NCBI GenBank assembly: GCA_903840265.1
Contig: CAIMFH010000146.1
Span: 1-64,000, forward strand
Length of the DNA stretch: 64,000 nucleotides
Reading direction: 5' to 3'
Origin: an uncultured Schlesneria sp.
Lineage (GTDB): Bacteria; Planctomycetota; Planctomycetia; Planctomycetales; Planctomycetaceae
The notes under the pieces are model-generated. The model saw only the letters and a program-made list of their open reading frames with translations, was not told the DNA's origin and did not search any database. Of the stretch, positions 35,636-44,154 are shown in pieces. Within the stretch, counting starts at the first letter, position 1. Each line of letters starts with the position of its first letter. Position numbers and translations under genes: made by a program.

Positions 35636-35820
35636 AGCCACGGATTGACACTGATGAAACACGGATAAAGAGAAGACGTGATTAAGAGGAAGCCCCGTTC
35701 AAATGCGGGGCTTTCTTCATAATCTGACTGTCTGACTTTCTGGGTCGCTCGTTACTTTGATCTCGTCATGCATTTATCTCTTGGCTGCTAATCCGTGTTG
35801 ATCTGTGTCAATCCGTGGCT
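35636..35820. repeat. 30-base inverted repeat around a terminator
   Basis: AGCCACGGATTGACAC and the following GATnAAACACGGAT (35636-35666) recur as a reverse complement at 35791-35820 (ATCCGTGTTGATCTGTGTC and ATCCGTGGCT) with few mismatches. The arms bracket the terminator of the cvpA-like gene and lie just before the end of the opposing ftsY gene. Such CCACGGATTGACACGGAT repeats are common outside genes in planctomycetes. Confidence 0.7.
35690..35715 (+). terminator. Rho-independent terminator between convergent genes
   Basis: AAGCCCCG pairs with CGGGGCTT around an 8-base loop, followed by TCTTC on the plus strand and preceded by A/G-rich sequence that serves the minus strand. It lies 70 bases after the CvpA-like stop and 115 bases from the ftsY stop. 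Confidence 0.75.
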
Positions 35821-35831
35821 ACGTCTTTTCT

Positions 35832-36779
35832 TCATCCTACATCGTCGAAGAGGGCATCGACGAAGTTGTCGGGGTTGAAGAGTTCCAGGTCGTCGATCTG
35901 TTCGCCGACGCCGACGTATTTGACGGGGATGCCCATGCGTTGGCGGATGGCGACTGTGACGCCGCCTTTGGCGGTTCCGTCCAGTTTGGCAAGGATGATG
36001 CCGGTGCAGTTGGCGGCTTTGGAGAAGTGTTCGGCTTGGTTGAGGCCGTTCTGGCCGGTGGTAGCGTCGATCACCAGCAGGCATTCGTGAGGGGCGCCTG
36101 GGATCTTTTTGTCGACGACTCGACGGATCTTTTCGAGTTCCTTCATGAGGTTAGCTTGGTTATGCAGGCGGCCGGCGGTGTCGATCAGCAGGACATCGAC
36201 TCCTTCTTTGAGGGCTTCTTCGCAACCGGCGAACGCAACGCTGGCGGGGTCGGTGCCGCTGGGGCGAGTCACAATCGGGCAGCCGAGGCGCTGCGCCCAC
36301 ATGGTCAGTTGTTCGACGGCGGCTGCGCGAAAGGTGTCGCCCGCGGCCAGCATCACTGTCAGGCCTTGTGATCGCAGCAGCTTTGAGATCTTGGCGATTG
36401 ATGTGGTTTTGCCGACACCGTTTACGCCCGTAATCAGGATCACCGTGGGCTTTTGTTCGGACATCTTCAGGGGGGAGAGCGGACGATTGGGATCCCACGA
36501 CGCCCCGTCTGTCCCGCACAGAATCTCACGCAGGGTGTCCTTGATTGTGCCCCAGATTTCCGGCAGGACGACGGTGCGGCCGAAGTGTTTTTTGCGGAGT
36601 TCGCCGATGATGGCTTCGGCCGCGGCGACGCCGATGTCGGTGCGGATCAGGCGGGCTTCGAACTGTTCCAGCTTGTCATCGTCGAGGATGTCGCCCGACT
36701 TAAAGAGGTCGCGGACATCGGTTTGCAGCAGTTGCTTCGTTCGCTGCAGGCCCAGTTTCAGCTTGTCAAAAAATCCCAT
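35832..36779 (-). CDS. ftsY: Signal recognition particle receptor FtsY
   Basis: A 315-residue SRP-family GTPase that docks ribosome-bound SRP at the inner membrane. The start ATG at 36777-36779 has GGAAA six bases upstream and gives MGFFDKLKLG, a typical membrane-targeting amphipathic start. There is no long acidic A domain. The N domain (residues 1-100) is followed by the G domain with GVNGVGKTT (P loop, about 118-126), the insertion with FRAAAVEQL, DTAGRLHNQANL, ATTGQNGLNQAEHF, KLDGTAKGG and the closing GIPVKYVGVGEQIDDLELF, all standard for FtsY. Conserved as a single copy in bacteria. Confidence 0.97.
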   Translation of the reverse strand: MGFFDKLKLGLQRTKQLLQTDVRDLFKSGDILDDDKLEQFEARLIRTDIGVAAAEAIIGELRKKHFGRTVVLPEIWGTIKDTLREILCGTDGASWDPNRPLSPLKMSEQKPTVILITGVNGVGKTTSIAKISKLLRSQGLTVMLAAGDTFRAAAVEQLTMWAQRLGCPIVTRPSGTDPASVAFAGCEEALKEGVDVLLIDTAGRLHNQANLMKELEKIRRVVDKKIPGAPHECLLVIDATTGQNGLNQAEHFSKAANCTGIILAKLDGTAKGGVTVAIRQRMGIPVKYVGVGEQIDDLELFNPDNFVDALFDDVG

Positions 36780-37054
36780 GATCACTTTCCGTCACGTTGC
36801 TATGGTCAATGGCAATCCGCCATCGCTGATCTGATTGAGTTCCATCATGCTGCTGTTTCATCGGAGCAAAAGCCGCTGCGGGATGTGAAATCCAAGCAAT
36901 TCGGCGGCTTAAGCTTATGGTGAAAACAACTTTCGAGAAGCGGATCATAAAACTCGCCCGGTCGTGGGGCAATTCCCGCCTATACCAATGCGAGTTTCTC
37001 GACTAGAATCCTAGCGGCGGATATTGCCGATGGACCGGCATGGGCGGAGGTGCG

Positions 37055-37465
37055 ATGGATCGCGGCTGGCTAGCGTTGATGCTGATTGTGGTGGGAAGCG
37101 GCTTGGGTTGCCAGGAGACCCGGTTTCTGTCCTGTCGCACAAGGCAGCCGCGCGTCGAAGCACGATCATACGATTTGCACGATCCCTTTGCGGATGAGAC
37201 GATTGGTCCCGACACCGCCACTCGACCGCGAACATTTGATATGCCTCGTAACGAGGATCGTAAGAGCTTTGATCTGCGTAACATCCAAGCTTCCGGTGGC
37301 GTTAACCCCCCCGTCCAGGCCTATCTGGGTCCAGGCGGCACCAACGTCACGGCCGGTGTGCAAACGCAGCCAATCTGGCGACAGCCACCTCGTAGTGTCC
37401 CGATCGCATCTCAGCCAGGGTTCTGGGACGATACGTCACCGCACTACAACGTGGTTCCTCACTGA
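37055..37465 (+). CDS. Small lipoprotein of unknown function
   Basis: A 136-residue protein. The ATG at 37055 is preferred over 37040 because GGAGG precedes it by four bases. The signal peptide ends in a lipobox-like GSGLGC. The mature part is Pro-, Arg- and Asp-rich, with PFADETIG and QPIWRQPPRSVP, probably unstructured. It opens a three-gene operon with an alpha/alpha-barrel protein and an NPCBM protein. No family recognised. Confidence 0.55.
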   Translation: MDRGWLALMLIVVGSGLGCQETRFLSCRTRQPRVEARSYDLHDPFADETIGPDTATRPRTFDMPRNEDRKSFDLRNIQASGGVNPPVQAYLGPGGTNVTAGVQTQPIWRQPPRSVPIASQPGFWDDTSPHYNVVPH

Positions 37466-37490
37466 TTTCTTGCCGTTGCGATGGCAGGCT

Positions 37491-38537
37491 GTGGCTGGTC
37501 GATTGTTGCTGGCAGTGACGCTCGTCTGCGCGATGATTCAGCCGGTCCTTGCTCAGCCAGCGACGACTCGCAATCTGGAATCAAAAGCGGCAGAGATGAT
37601 TCTGCCGGAGACGCAAAAGGCGATCGATCGCGGACTGGCGTACCTTGCCAACCGCCAGCATCCGGACGGGTCGTTTGGTTCGGGCACGACTTATAAACGC
37701 AATGTGGCCGTCACGGCTCTGGCCGGAATGGCCTTTCTGTCGGCGGGTCATACGCCAGGGCGAGGTACCTACGGCAAGAACGTCGACAAGGCGATTGAGT
37801 TCGTGTTGTCGTGTTCCAAGCCGAGTGGCTATATCGTGCGCGACGACAGCACGGGACATGGCCCGATGTATGGCCATGGGTTCGCAACGCTCTTTCTGGC
37901 GGAAGTCTATGGCATGAGCCCCAGCAAGGACGTGCGAGACAAGCTGAAGGGGGCGGTGCAACTGATCGTCAATTCGCAGAACCGCGAAGGGGGCTGGCGT
38001 TATGATCCTGATGGTAAAGATGCCGACGTCTCGGTGACGGTTTGCCAGATGATGGCCCTGCGCGCCGCTCGCAATTGCGGGATTGCGGTGCCGAAGACGA
38101 CTGTCGATCAATGTGTCGAGTATGTGAAAAAGTGCCAGAACACGGATGGCGGGTTTCGTTACCAACTGCTGATGCGGCCGCAGAGTGATTTTCCACGTTC
38201 GGCAGCGGGCGTGGTAACATTGTATACGGCGGGGATGTCTGAAGGCCGGGAGATCGACCGCGGCTTGGCGTATCTGCTGCGCTTTCCACCCGGAGGTGAT
38301 CTGGTTCGGTACGACGCTCACTATTTTTACGGACAATACTATGCCGTCCAGGCGATGTGGCATGCCGGGGACGAGCGATGGCAGCAGTGGTATCCTTCGA
38401 TTCGCGATGAATTGACGAAGCGTCAACTTCCCGAGGGAAGCTGGTCCGATTCCTTGATCAACAACGAATACGCGACCGCCATGGCCTGCCTGGTGTTGCA
38501 GATGCCCAACAACTACCTGCCGATTTTTCAGCGATAG
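37491..38537 (+). CDS. Exported alpha/alpha-barrel (terpene cyclase/prenyltransferase-like fold) protein
   Basis: A 348-residue protein, start taken at GTG 37491, which opens a signal peptide (AGRLLLAVTLVCAM... cleavage near LAQPA). A TTG at 37470 is an alternative. The mature protein has repeated QW-like or squalene-cyclase-type units: AIDRGLAYLANRQHPDGSFG, QLIVNSQNREGGWRYDPDG, CVEYVKKCQNTDGGFRYQ and RQLPEGSWSD, which form the alpha/alpha barrel found in squalene-hopene cyclases and protein prenyltransferases. The DxDD acid motif of cyclases is not evident, so catalysis is doubtful; a scaffold or binding role is likely. Almost immediately followed by the NPCBM gene. Confidence 0.75.
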   Translation: MAGRLLLAVTLVCAMIQPVLAQPATTRNLESKAAEMILPETQKAIDRGLAYLANRQHPDGSFGSGTTYKRNVAVTALAGMAFLSAGHTPGRGTYGKNVDKAIEFVLSCSKPSGYIVRDDSTGHGPMYGHGFATLFLAEVYGMSPSKDVRDKLKGAVQLIVNSQNREGGWRYDPDGKDADVSVTVCQMMALRAARNCGIAVPKTTVDQCVEYVKKCQNTDGGFRYQLLMRPQSDFPRSAAGVVTLYTAGMSEGREIDRGLAYLLRFPPGGDLVRYDAHYFYGQYYAVQAMWHAGDERWQQWYPSIRDELTKRQLPEGSWSDSLINNEYATAMACLVLQMPNNYLPIFQR

Positions 38538-38538
38538 C

Positions 38539-39744
38539 ATGCACACACGAATTGAGCTGGGACTGCTGGTCTGGGGCCTGCTGGCGATGCAAGCGGCCGC
38601 GGCGGAGGTCGTGACCGTCACCGACGCTTCGGGTAAGACGACAGCCGATGCCACACTGACGGCGTGGTCTGCCGAGCAGGTCGTCGTGCTGTCCGAGGCT
38701 GCGGTGACGTTGCCACTGGATGACCTGTTGTCGATGACCTTTCATCACGAGGGCTTGCCGCTGGCGGGTGGTGATCCGCTGGTGATCCTGGCGAACGGCG
38801 ATCGGTTGGTCGTGCGGCCGGTCGGTGTGTTCGAAGATGTGCTGACAGCCACGTGGTTCAAGATCGCGTCGAAGTCAGCTCTGAAGTTGCCGCTGGAAAA
38901 TGTGGCGGCGATCATCTTCGATCTGCCGGCCGCGGCGGATGATCGCCAACGACTGTTTGCCGATCTGCAAACCATGCCGTCTGGTGAAGATGTGGTCTTG
39001 CTGGCTAATGGAGACCGCGTGAAGGGGGAGTTTGAACGACTCGACGGCGCGTTCGTGCAACTGAAGAGTCCCTCCGGATTAATCAAGATGGATCGCAGTC
39101 GAGTCCTGGCGATTCGCATCAACCCCGATCTGACGAGTGCTCCCAAAATCGCAGGGCGACGCCAAGTGGTCTCGCTGCGAGATGGATCACAATTCACTGC
39201 GCGCAGCATTCAGCTTTTGGATCGCGAATTGAAATGCACCACGTTCGCGAAACAGGACTTACTGATACCCGTCGCCGATTGCCTGGCCTGCCACGTTTAT
39301 GGGGCTCGAGCGATTCCGCTCACCGATCGCGAGCCGATTGAGACCGTGTTCGCTCCGTACCTTTCAAATCAGTGGCCCGTGATAAAGAATGCCAACGTCC
39401 TGCGCGGGCCGCTCGCATTGCGCGGTGTGGCATATAGCACCGGCTTGGGGGTTCATAGTCGTTCACTGGTCACCTATCAGCTCGATCCCCAGGATCGCGA
39501 GTTTCGAGCTGTCGTCGGGATTGATGACAGCGCGGGCGGGAAGGGGAGTGTTCGGTTCGGCATTGAACTGGATGGCAAACGAGTCTGGGACAGCCCGGAA
39601 CTGACAGGGAAGTCGCAACCATTGCTAGTCCGCCCCGTCTCGCTGACGGGCGCCAAGAAGCTGACTCTGATTGTCGACTTCGGGGCGAAGGCTGATATTT
39701 CTGACTATGCGGATTGGTGCGATGCGGTGGTGATTCGGTGGTGA
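38539..39744 (+). CDS. Exported NPCBM carbohydrate-binding protein
   Basis: A 401-residue exported protein starting one base after the stop of the preceding gene, so translation is coupled. A signal peptide (LGLLVWGLLAMQAAAAE) is followed by two repeats around DLLSMTFHHEGLPL and LANGDRLVVRPVG / LLANGDRVKGEFERL, and the C-terminal 150 residues are an NPCBM module (YSTGLGVHSRSLVTYQLDP, FRAVVGIDDSAGGKGSV, FGIELDGKRVWDSP, IVDFGAKADISDYADW), a glycan-binding domain often seen with planctomycete sulfatases and glycosidases. It probably binds polysaccharide outside the cytoplasm; no catalytic domain is seen. Confidence 0.9.
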   Translation: MHTRIELGLLVWGLLAMQAAAAEVVTVTDASGKTTADATLTAWSAEQVVVLSEAAVTLPLDDLLSMTFHHEGLPLAGGDPLVILANGDRLVVRPVGVFEDVLTATWFKIASKSALKLPLENVAAIIFDLPAAADDRQRLFADLQTMPSGEDVVLLANGDRVKGEFERLDGAFVQLKSPSGLIKMDRSRVLAIRINPDLTSAPKIAGRRQVVSLRDGSQFTARSIQLLDRELKCTTFAKQDLLIPVADCLACHVYGARAIPLTDREPIETVFAPYLSNQWPVIKNANVLRGPLALRGVAYSTGLGVHSRSLVTYQLDPQDREFRAVVGIDDSAGGKGSVRFGIELDGKRVWDSPELTGKSQPLLVRPVSLTGAKKLTLIVDFGAKADISDYADWCDAVVIRW

Positions 39745-39865
39745 TTCGGTGATAGGTGGTGGCCTCTTCATCTTGATGGTCAATGCCTGAGCCTCAGGTG
39801 CATTCAATGCAAAGTCTGGCTCACCGGCAGGAGTTTGGTCCTGTTGGCATGAGTAATTGTCTGCT

Positions 39866-39957
39866 GCCGGGCTTCAGCCGGCATCTGTGTCTGCCACCAG
39901 CTTTAGCTGGTGGTCTCTGCTTTTCCCTCTGTCTCTTTTAGCCGGACTTCAGCCGGC
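39866..39957 (-). repeat. Upstream REP cluster of the transposase (three palindromes)
   Basis: Three imperfect hairpins in a row: GCCGGGCTTCAGCCGGC (39866-39882), CCACCAGCTTTAGCTGGTGG (39894-39913) and GCCGGACTTCAGCCGGC (39941-39957). Each is the reverse complement of the corresponding palindrome downstream of the transposase gene, in mirrored order, with one mismatch in the middle one. Confidence 0.9.
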
Positions 39958-40040
39958 TTCCTCTGATTTGATTTCATGGATCAGAGACTAATATAGTATG
40001 CTCTTCCGACTACCTAATAGTTGTTGTGGGAGGTCATACA

Positions 40041-40475
40041 ATGTCGAGCCATGTCTTTCACGAAATCTATCTGCACCTCAACTGGCACACCAAGGACAAC
40101 TCACCATTGATTACTCCACACCTTGAGCCAGCAATTCATGACTATCTGAAGGAACGATGTCGACAAACCAAAGGCGTCTATTTCCATGGGATCGGCGGCA
40201 CAGCAGATCATGTTCATCTTGCAATAAACATTGAGCCCTTTGTCACAATCAGCGCCTTGGTTGGGGAGCTGAAAGGTGCCTGCTCACATGAAATCAATGA
40301 ACAGCAGCGAATGAAGGCTCTGCAATGGCAGCGAGGATTTGGTGTCGTGAGTTTTGGGCTTAAGCAACTTCCTTGGGTTCAGGACTATATTGCCAATCAG
40401 AAGCAGCATCATGCCGTTGGCCATGTCTTTGATCGGCTAGAGCGAACTGAGTTTGATGAAGAGGAAGCCGGCTGA
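40041..40475 (+). CDS. REP-associated tyrosine transposase (RAYT, IS200-like Y1)
   Basis: A 144-residue single-domain HUH transposase that cuts and joins single-stranded DNA through a tyrosine. The ATG at 40041 has GGGAGG seven bases upstream. Residues 57-59 are HVH (TADHVHL), the metal-binding HUH motif, and Tyr 116 in VQDYIANQ is the likely nucleophile; length is as usual for IS200-type TnpA. Its reading frame ends in GAG GAA GCC GGC TGA, so the stop codon lies within a REP palindrome. Three REP hairpins on each side, in mirrored order, make this a complete REP-transposase unit. REP-type copies elsewhere in the window (28457-28504, 56956-56972) are probably its products. Confidence 0.9.
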   Translation: MSSHVFHEIYLHLNWHTKDNSPLITPHLEPAIHDYLKERCRQTKGVYFHGIGGTADHVHLAINIEPFVTISALVGELKGACSHEINEQQRMKALQWQRGFGVVSFGLKQLPWVQDYIANQKQHHAVGHVFDRLERTEFDEEEAG

Positions 40476-40559
40476 AGTCCGGCTGGAAGAAAAGAAAGAG
40501 GAGTACATGTACCACCAGCTGAAGCTGGTGGCAGACGAAGATGCCGGCTGAAGCCCGGC
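40467..40559 (+). repeat. Downstream REP cluster of the transposase (three palindromes)
   Basis: GCCGGCTGAAGTCCGGC (40467-40483), CCACCAGCTGAAGCTGGTGG (40512-40531) and GCCGGCTGAAGCCCGGC (40543-40559). The first overlaps the end of the transposase gene and contains its TGA stop. The cluster mirrors the one upstream; the outer palindromes are identical as reverse complements. Confidence 0.9.
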
Positions 40560-40569
40560 AGGAGGAGGA

Positions 40570-40713
40570 GTGCAGACGTTTCTTGCTAGGCGAGAGAGCG
40601 CCTATCCGTTTTGGGAGTTGCTGTTGTGGGTGTCCCCGCTGATTTGGTTGTTGCTGTCCCTAACCCTGATCATCGTAGGGGCCTTCATGATGCAGCGCAA
40701 AAAACAAAGGTGA
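40570..40713 (+). CDS. Small single-helix membrane protein, 47 residues
   Basis: A GTG-started frame with GGAGGAGGA directly upstream, nearly touching the last REP palindrome. It begins VQTFLARRESAYPFWELLL and continues through one strong membrane helix (about residues 16-41) to a basic end, MMQRKKQR. The positive C-terminus suggests an N-out, C-in orientation. Codon choice and the strong ribosome binding site support a real gene, but no family is known to me. It lies tail to tail with hflK. Confidence 0.45.
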   Translation: MQTFLARRESAYPFWELLLWVSPLIWLLLSLTLIIVGAFMMQRKKQR

Positions 40714-40788
40714 CTGACGGTCCGCTACATTCCTCAGGTTCATTTTCGGAGGACGATCCTCAATCTTGGGTCAGCCGACCACCCCTCA

Positions 40789-41754
40789 TCACTTCGCGGG
40801 CAACATCACATTCGCGGGTTGGGGGCCGTCGAGCACGATCTTGGATTTGACTCGGCTCAGGATCTCTCGCACGGTTTCGATATAGAGACGTCTTAGAGTG
40901 AGATCGCGTGACTCGGTATAGTCGCCGTTGCGTGAAGTGGCGTCGAGTTGGATCTGGTCTGCTAGTTTGACGAAGCGGTCGGCGGAGCCTTTGGCGCTGG
41001 AGATTCTGGTGCCTCGTTCGCGTTCGGCGTTGTCGACGATCTGTCGGGCGTCGGCTTGGGATTCGGCGAGCTTTTGTTCGGCGTAGCCGCGTGCTTCATT
41101 GATGGAGCGGGCCATGTCGGCGCGGGCGTTGGAGACGTCGAGGAACTCAGCCTTCACGCGCGGTGGGGGTTCGGCGCGATCGATCGTGACCTGCTCGACA
41201 TCACAACCCAGGCGTTGCTCGCGCGCTGCCGATCGAACGGCGGTGAGCAGGCGGTTGTTGAGTTCCGCCAGGCCTTGTGTATGGACAAAGTCGACACCAC
41301 TGCGTGAGACGAGGTCGGCGATCATGGTCTCGACCAGGGATCTTAGTCGTTGTTCAGGCGTGTCGCTGCCATACAGCCACTGGGCGAGGAATTCTTCGGA
41401 GACTCGATACTGCACGGCGACCTGCAACTGCAGCAGATTGCGGTCGCCGGTTAAAAAGGTTGTGGGTTGCGATGTGGCGGGGGACAAGAAGGCATTGGCG
41501 GTGTCGGTTGCTTCGCCCAGTGTGAGTGTGCGGATCGCGTTCAAGTTGACTCGATCGACTTTGGCAAATGGCCAGGGAAGATCGTATTGCAGGCCACTGC
41601 TGCGGGCGGGCCAGGTGGCTCGGCCGAATCGACGTACGACCGCGACTTCGTTTGCCGGGACCGTAAAGAATCCCGTGAGTAAGTAGCCGATGATCAGTCC
41701 GACGCAAGCAATTCTGCCGGCCAGAGGACTTTTCTGAGGAGTCGACGCGGTCAC
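40789..41754 (-). CDS. hflK: SPFH/Band 7 membrane protein, HflK-like
   Basis: A 321-residue protein with one N-terminal membrane helix (about residues 13-31) and an SPFH domain: FFTVPANEVAVVRRFGR, HFlK-typical GLQYDLPWPFAKVDRVN, QLQVAVQYRVSE, then the coiled-coil helix with NEARGYAEQKLAESQADARQIVDNAERE. In E. coli HflK and HflC form a cage around the membrane protease FtsH and modulate it. The start overlaps the end of the preceding gene by four bases (ATGA), so both are translated together. The order is hflC-hflK here, the reverse of that in E. coli. The symbol is by similarity. Confidence 0.85.
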   Translation of the reverse strand: MTASTPQKSPLAGRIACVGLIIGYLLTGFFTVPANEVAVVRRFGRATWPARSSGLQYDLPWPFAKVDRVNLNAIRTLTLGEATDTANAFLSPATSQPTTFLTGDRNLLQLQVAVQYRVSEEFLAQWLYGSDTPEQRLRSLVETMIADLVSRSGVDFVHTQGLAELNNRLLTAVRSAAREQRLGCDVEQVTIDRAEPPPRVKAEFLDVSNARADMARSINEARGYAEQKLAESQADARQIVDNAERERGTRISSAKGSADRFVKLADQIQLDATSRNGDYTESRDLTLRRLYIETVREILSRVKSKIVLDGPQPANVMLPAK

Positions 41755-42842
41755 TGCGATTTCTCCGCCGCGGAACCGGTCGGACTATTCGCTGGCTCCA
41801 CTGCTGAGGGGGCAGGTTCCGTGGCGCGACGTTCCGGCGAAGGACTTGTCGGAATGCCATCGACCAATAGTTTTAAGAGGCTGTTAGAGGCTGAGAGGAC
41901 CAGGGTCGTTCGCTCGTTCAAGATCTGCTTGTATGCTTCCAGTGTCTGCAGTGTGGATGCAAATTGAGGATCGCGAGCGTGGGCTTCGTTCAGGATGCGG
42001 ATGGCATCGGCGTCGCCGTCACCTCGGATGCGTTCCGCTTCGGCGTTCGCCTTCGCGAGCAGTTCGCCCGCCTGGCGATCGGCCTGGCTGCGGATCATGC
42101 GGTTTTCGGCGAGGCCCGCGCTGCGGTAGCGTTCGGCAATCTTCTGCCGTTCGCTGCGCATTCGCTCGAAGACGGCTCGCATGTTGCCGACGGGAAGATT
42201 CAGGCGACGGATGCGCACATCGACGATCTCAATCCCTTGTCGGTCCTGGAGGGAATCCGATTCATCCGCGCGCTGCATCAGTTCGCGACGAATCTGGGCC
42301 GAGACCTTTTCGAGCGCGCCTGGCGACGCGGTCGGGGCGGCTTCCGAATCGGCAGCGACGAGCAGGTCGGTCAGTTCACTGCGGCCGATCTGTTCGGTCA
42401 TGATCGATTGCAGGCGACTCGACAGGCGTGCCTCCGCGACTTCGATGCTTCCCAGGCTGCGATAGAACCGGACGACAGGATGGGACTCGGCGTTCTTGGC
42501 GTCCCCGTCGCTGACTTTCCACAGGACATAGGCTTCGACGGTGACGTTCTTGCGGTCATGCGTGAACGCTTCGCGACCCGCAGGGGACAGCAATTGAAGT
42601 CGGCGATCGAATCGGCGGACGGTATCGACGGGCCAGGGCCACTTGAACTGCAGCCCACATTGCTCGGGGCGGTCGTACACGGCGACGAGACGGCCGAAAC
42701 GGGCGACGATGACGAATTCGGTTTCGTCGACGAAGATGATCGAGGTGGAAGCGAGCAGGCAGACCGCGATCACGAGCATCCACTTCCCAAGGCGGGAAAG
42801 GGAGGCCGTGGAGGTTTTCGCAGGTGTCGCGGTCGATGACAT
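41751..42842 (-). CDS. hflC: SPFH/Band 7 membrane protein, HflC-like
   Basis: A 363-residue partner of the following gene. One membrane helix (about 20-37, LVIAVCLLASTSIIFV) leads into the SPFH domain with EFVIVARFGRLVAVYD, GLQFKWPWPVDTVRRFDRR, and the coiled coil (RSQADRQAGELLAKANAEAERIRGDGDADAIRIL) shared with HflC. The C-terminal 30 residues are Pro/Ser/Glu-rich and probably disordered. HflK-HflC complexes regulate FtsH; no ftsH is in the window. ATG start at 42842. Confidence 0.87.
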   Translation of the reverse strand: MSSTATPAKTSTASLSRLGKWMLVIAVCLLASTSIIFVDETEFVIVARFGRLVAVYDRPEQCGLQFKWPWPVDTVRRFDRRLQLLSPAGREAFTHDRKNVTVEAYVLWKVSDGDAKNAESHPVVRFYRSLGSIEVAEARLSSRLQSIMTEQIGRSELTDLLVAADSEAAPTASPGALEKVSAQIRRELMQRADESDSLQDRQGIEIVDVRIRRLNLPVGNMRAVFERMRSERQKIAERYRSAGLAENRMIRSQADRQAGELLAKANAEAERIRGDGDADAIRILNEAHARDPQFASTLQTLEAYKQILNERTTLVLSASNSLLKLLVDGIPTSPSPERRATEPAPSAVEPANSPTGSAAEKSQ

Positions 42843-43134
42843 CAGTGGCTTGCTCGGGATTATCTATGGGCGGCTGCATTAGTTCGGTGACACTGTTTCA
42901 CCGGTTTCGGGTGGCCGTGTCTGCAATCGAAGACACGGCCTTGTCGAAGACTCCAAAACCGTGGCACCCAATCTAAGCAAATCGGTGCTAACAAATCGGG
43001 GACTGCCGAATTTGGAACTGTGATTTTAGGAGGGGGACTGGACCGGACGCAATCAGCATCTGCTCGCGGCGCAAACAGATCGGGCGTATACTGCGGCAGA
43101 CTCGTTACAGCCAGAACGCGAAGGAGAATTCTGC

Positions 43135-44154
43135 ATGTTGCCGTTGCTGATCGCTTTGTTAACTGCCGGGCCTGTGGAAACCGATACCGCGGCTGAGGCC
43201 AAACATTTGGCAAATATTCGGCAGGTGACCAGCGGTTTGCCTCGAGCAGGCGAAGGCTATTTCTCGCCCAATGGCGAATCGATTGTCTATCAGGCGTACC
43301 CGGTCGGGTATCCGTTCTATCAGATCTATCTGCAGAAACTCGACGAACCGACTCCTCGATTGCTCAGTACTGGTCGCGGTCGCACGACCTGTGCTTATTA
43401 CTCGCCTGACGGCGAAAAGCTGATTTTTGCGTCCAGCCATCTGGATCCAAAGATCGAGGAGACGGAACTGAAAGCTCGTGAAGAAGCGGCCAAGGGAGGG
43501 CGTCGCCGGTACATGTGGGACTTCGATCCGTATATGGATATTTACGAGATCAAGTTGAACGGGACCGGCCTGCGTCGTCTGACGGATACCGACGGCTATG
43601 ACGCCGAAGGAAGTTTTTCGCCCGATGGCAAGCAGATTGTGTTTACGTCATCGCGTGACGGTGACCCTGATCTGTACGTCATGGATGCGGATGGATCGAA
43701 CGTTCGCCAACTGACGAACACTCCCGGTTATGACGGCGGTCCGTTCTTTTCGCCGGACGGAAAATGGGTCATCTTCCGATCAGATCGCCAGAAGGAACAC
43801 ATGCTGCAGTTGTTCATGATTTCGGCAGACGGCAAGACCGAAGTGCAACTGACCGACAATCTGGAGCAGGTCAACTGGTGTCCGTACTTCCATCCGAGCG
43901 GCAAGTACCTGATCTGGTCGGGGGCCGATTACACTCGCGGGCCCGCGACTGCTCATTTCAATCTATTTTCGCTGGATTTGGATTGGAGCGGCGAGAAGCC
44001 CAAGGCTGGGGAAGTAAAGCAGATTACTCATAGTACGGCGGCGGATGTGTTGCCGGTGTTTAGTCCGGACGGGAAGAAGATGATGTGGACATCGACTCGG
44101 ACGCCGGATGGGACGAGTCAGTTGTGGATGGCGGATTGGTTGCGTCAGAAGTAG
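43135..44154 (+). CDS. TolB-like PD40 beta-propeller protein, exported
   Basis: A 339-residue protein with a short signal peptide (MLPLLIALLTAGPV) and a GGAG ribosome binding site. The mature part is built of WD40-like PD40 repeats, seen as EGYFSPNGESIVYQA, CAYYSPDGEKLIFAS, AEGSFSPDGKQIVFTSSRDG, GGPFFSPDGKWVIFRSDR and PVFSPDGKKMMWTS, about six blades of a propeller as in TolB. A longer loop (KAREEAAKGGRRRYMWDFDP) interrupts the second and third. The Pal/TolB partner set is not nearby. It may bind proteins or glycans in the periplasm. Stop is followed by a spaced hairpin region. Confidence 0.88.
   Translation: MLPLLIALLTAGPVETDTAAEAKHLANIRQVTSGLPRAGEGYFSPNGESIVYQAYPVGYPFYQIYLQKLDEPTPRLLSTGRGRTTCAYYSPDGEKLIFASSHLDPKIEETELKAREEAAKGGRRRYMWDFDPYMDIYEIKLNGTGLRRLTDTDGYDAEGSFSPDGKQIVFTSSRDGDPDLYVMDADGSNVRQLTNTPGYDGGPFFSPDGKWVIFRSDRQKEHMLQLFMISADGKTEVQLTDNLEQVNWCPYFHPSGKYLIWSGADYTRGPATAHFNLFSLDLDWSGEKPKAGEVKQITHSTAADVLPVFSPDGKKMMWTSTRTPDGTSQLWMADWLRQK

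Noticed and set aside
39866-40559. CRISPR array
   Set aside because: The repeats are mirrored palindromes around one gene, without regular repeat-spacer spacing; they are REP sequences.
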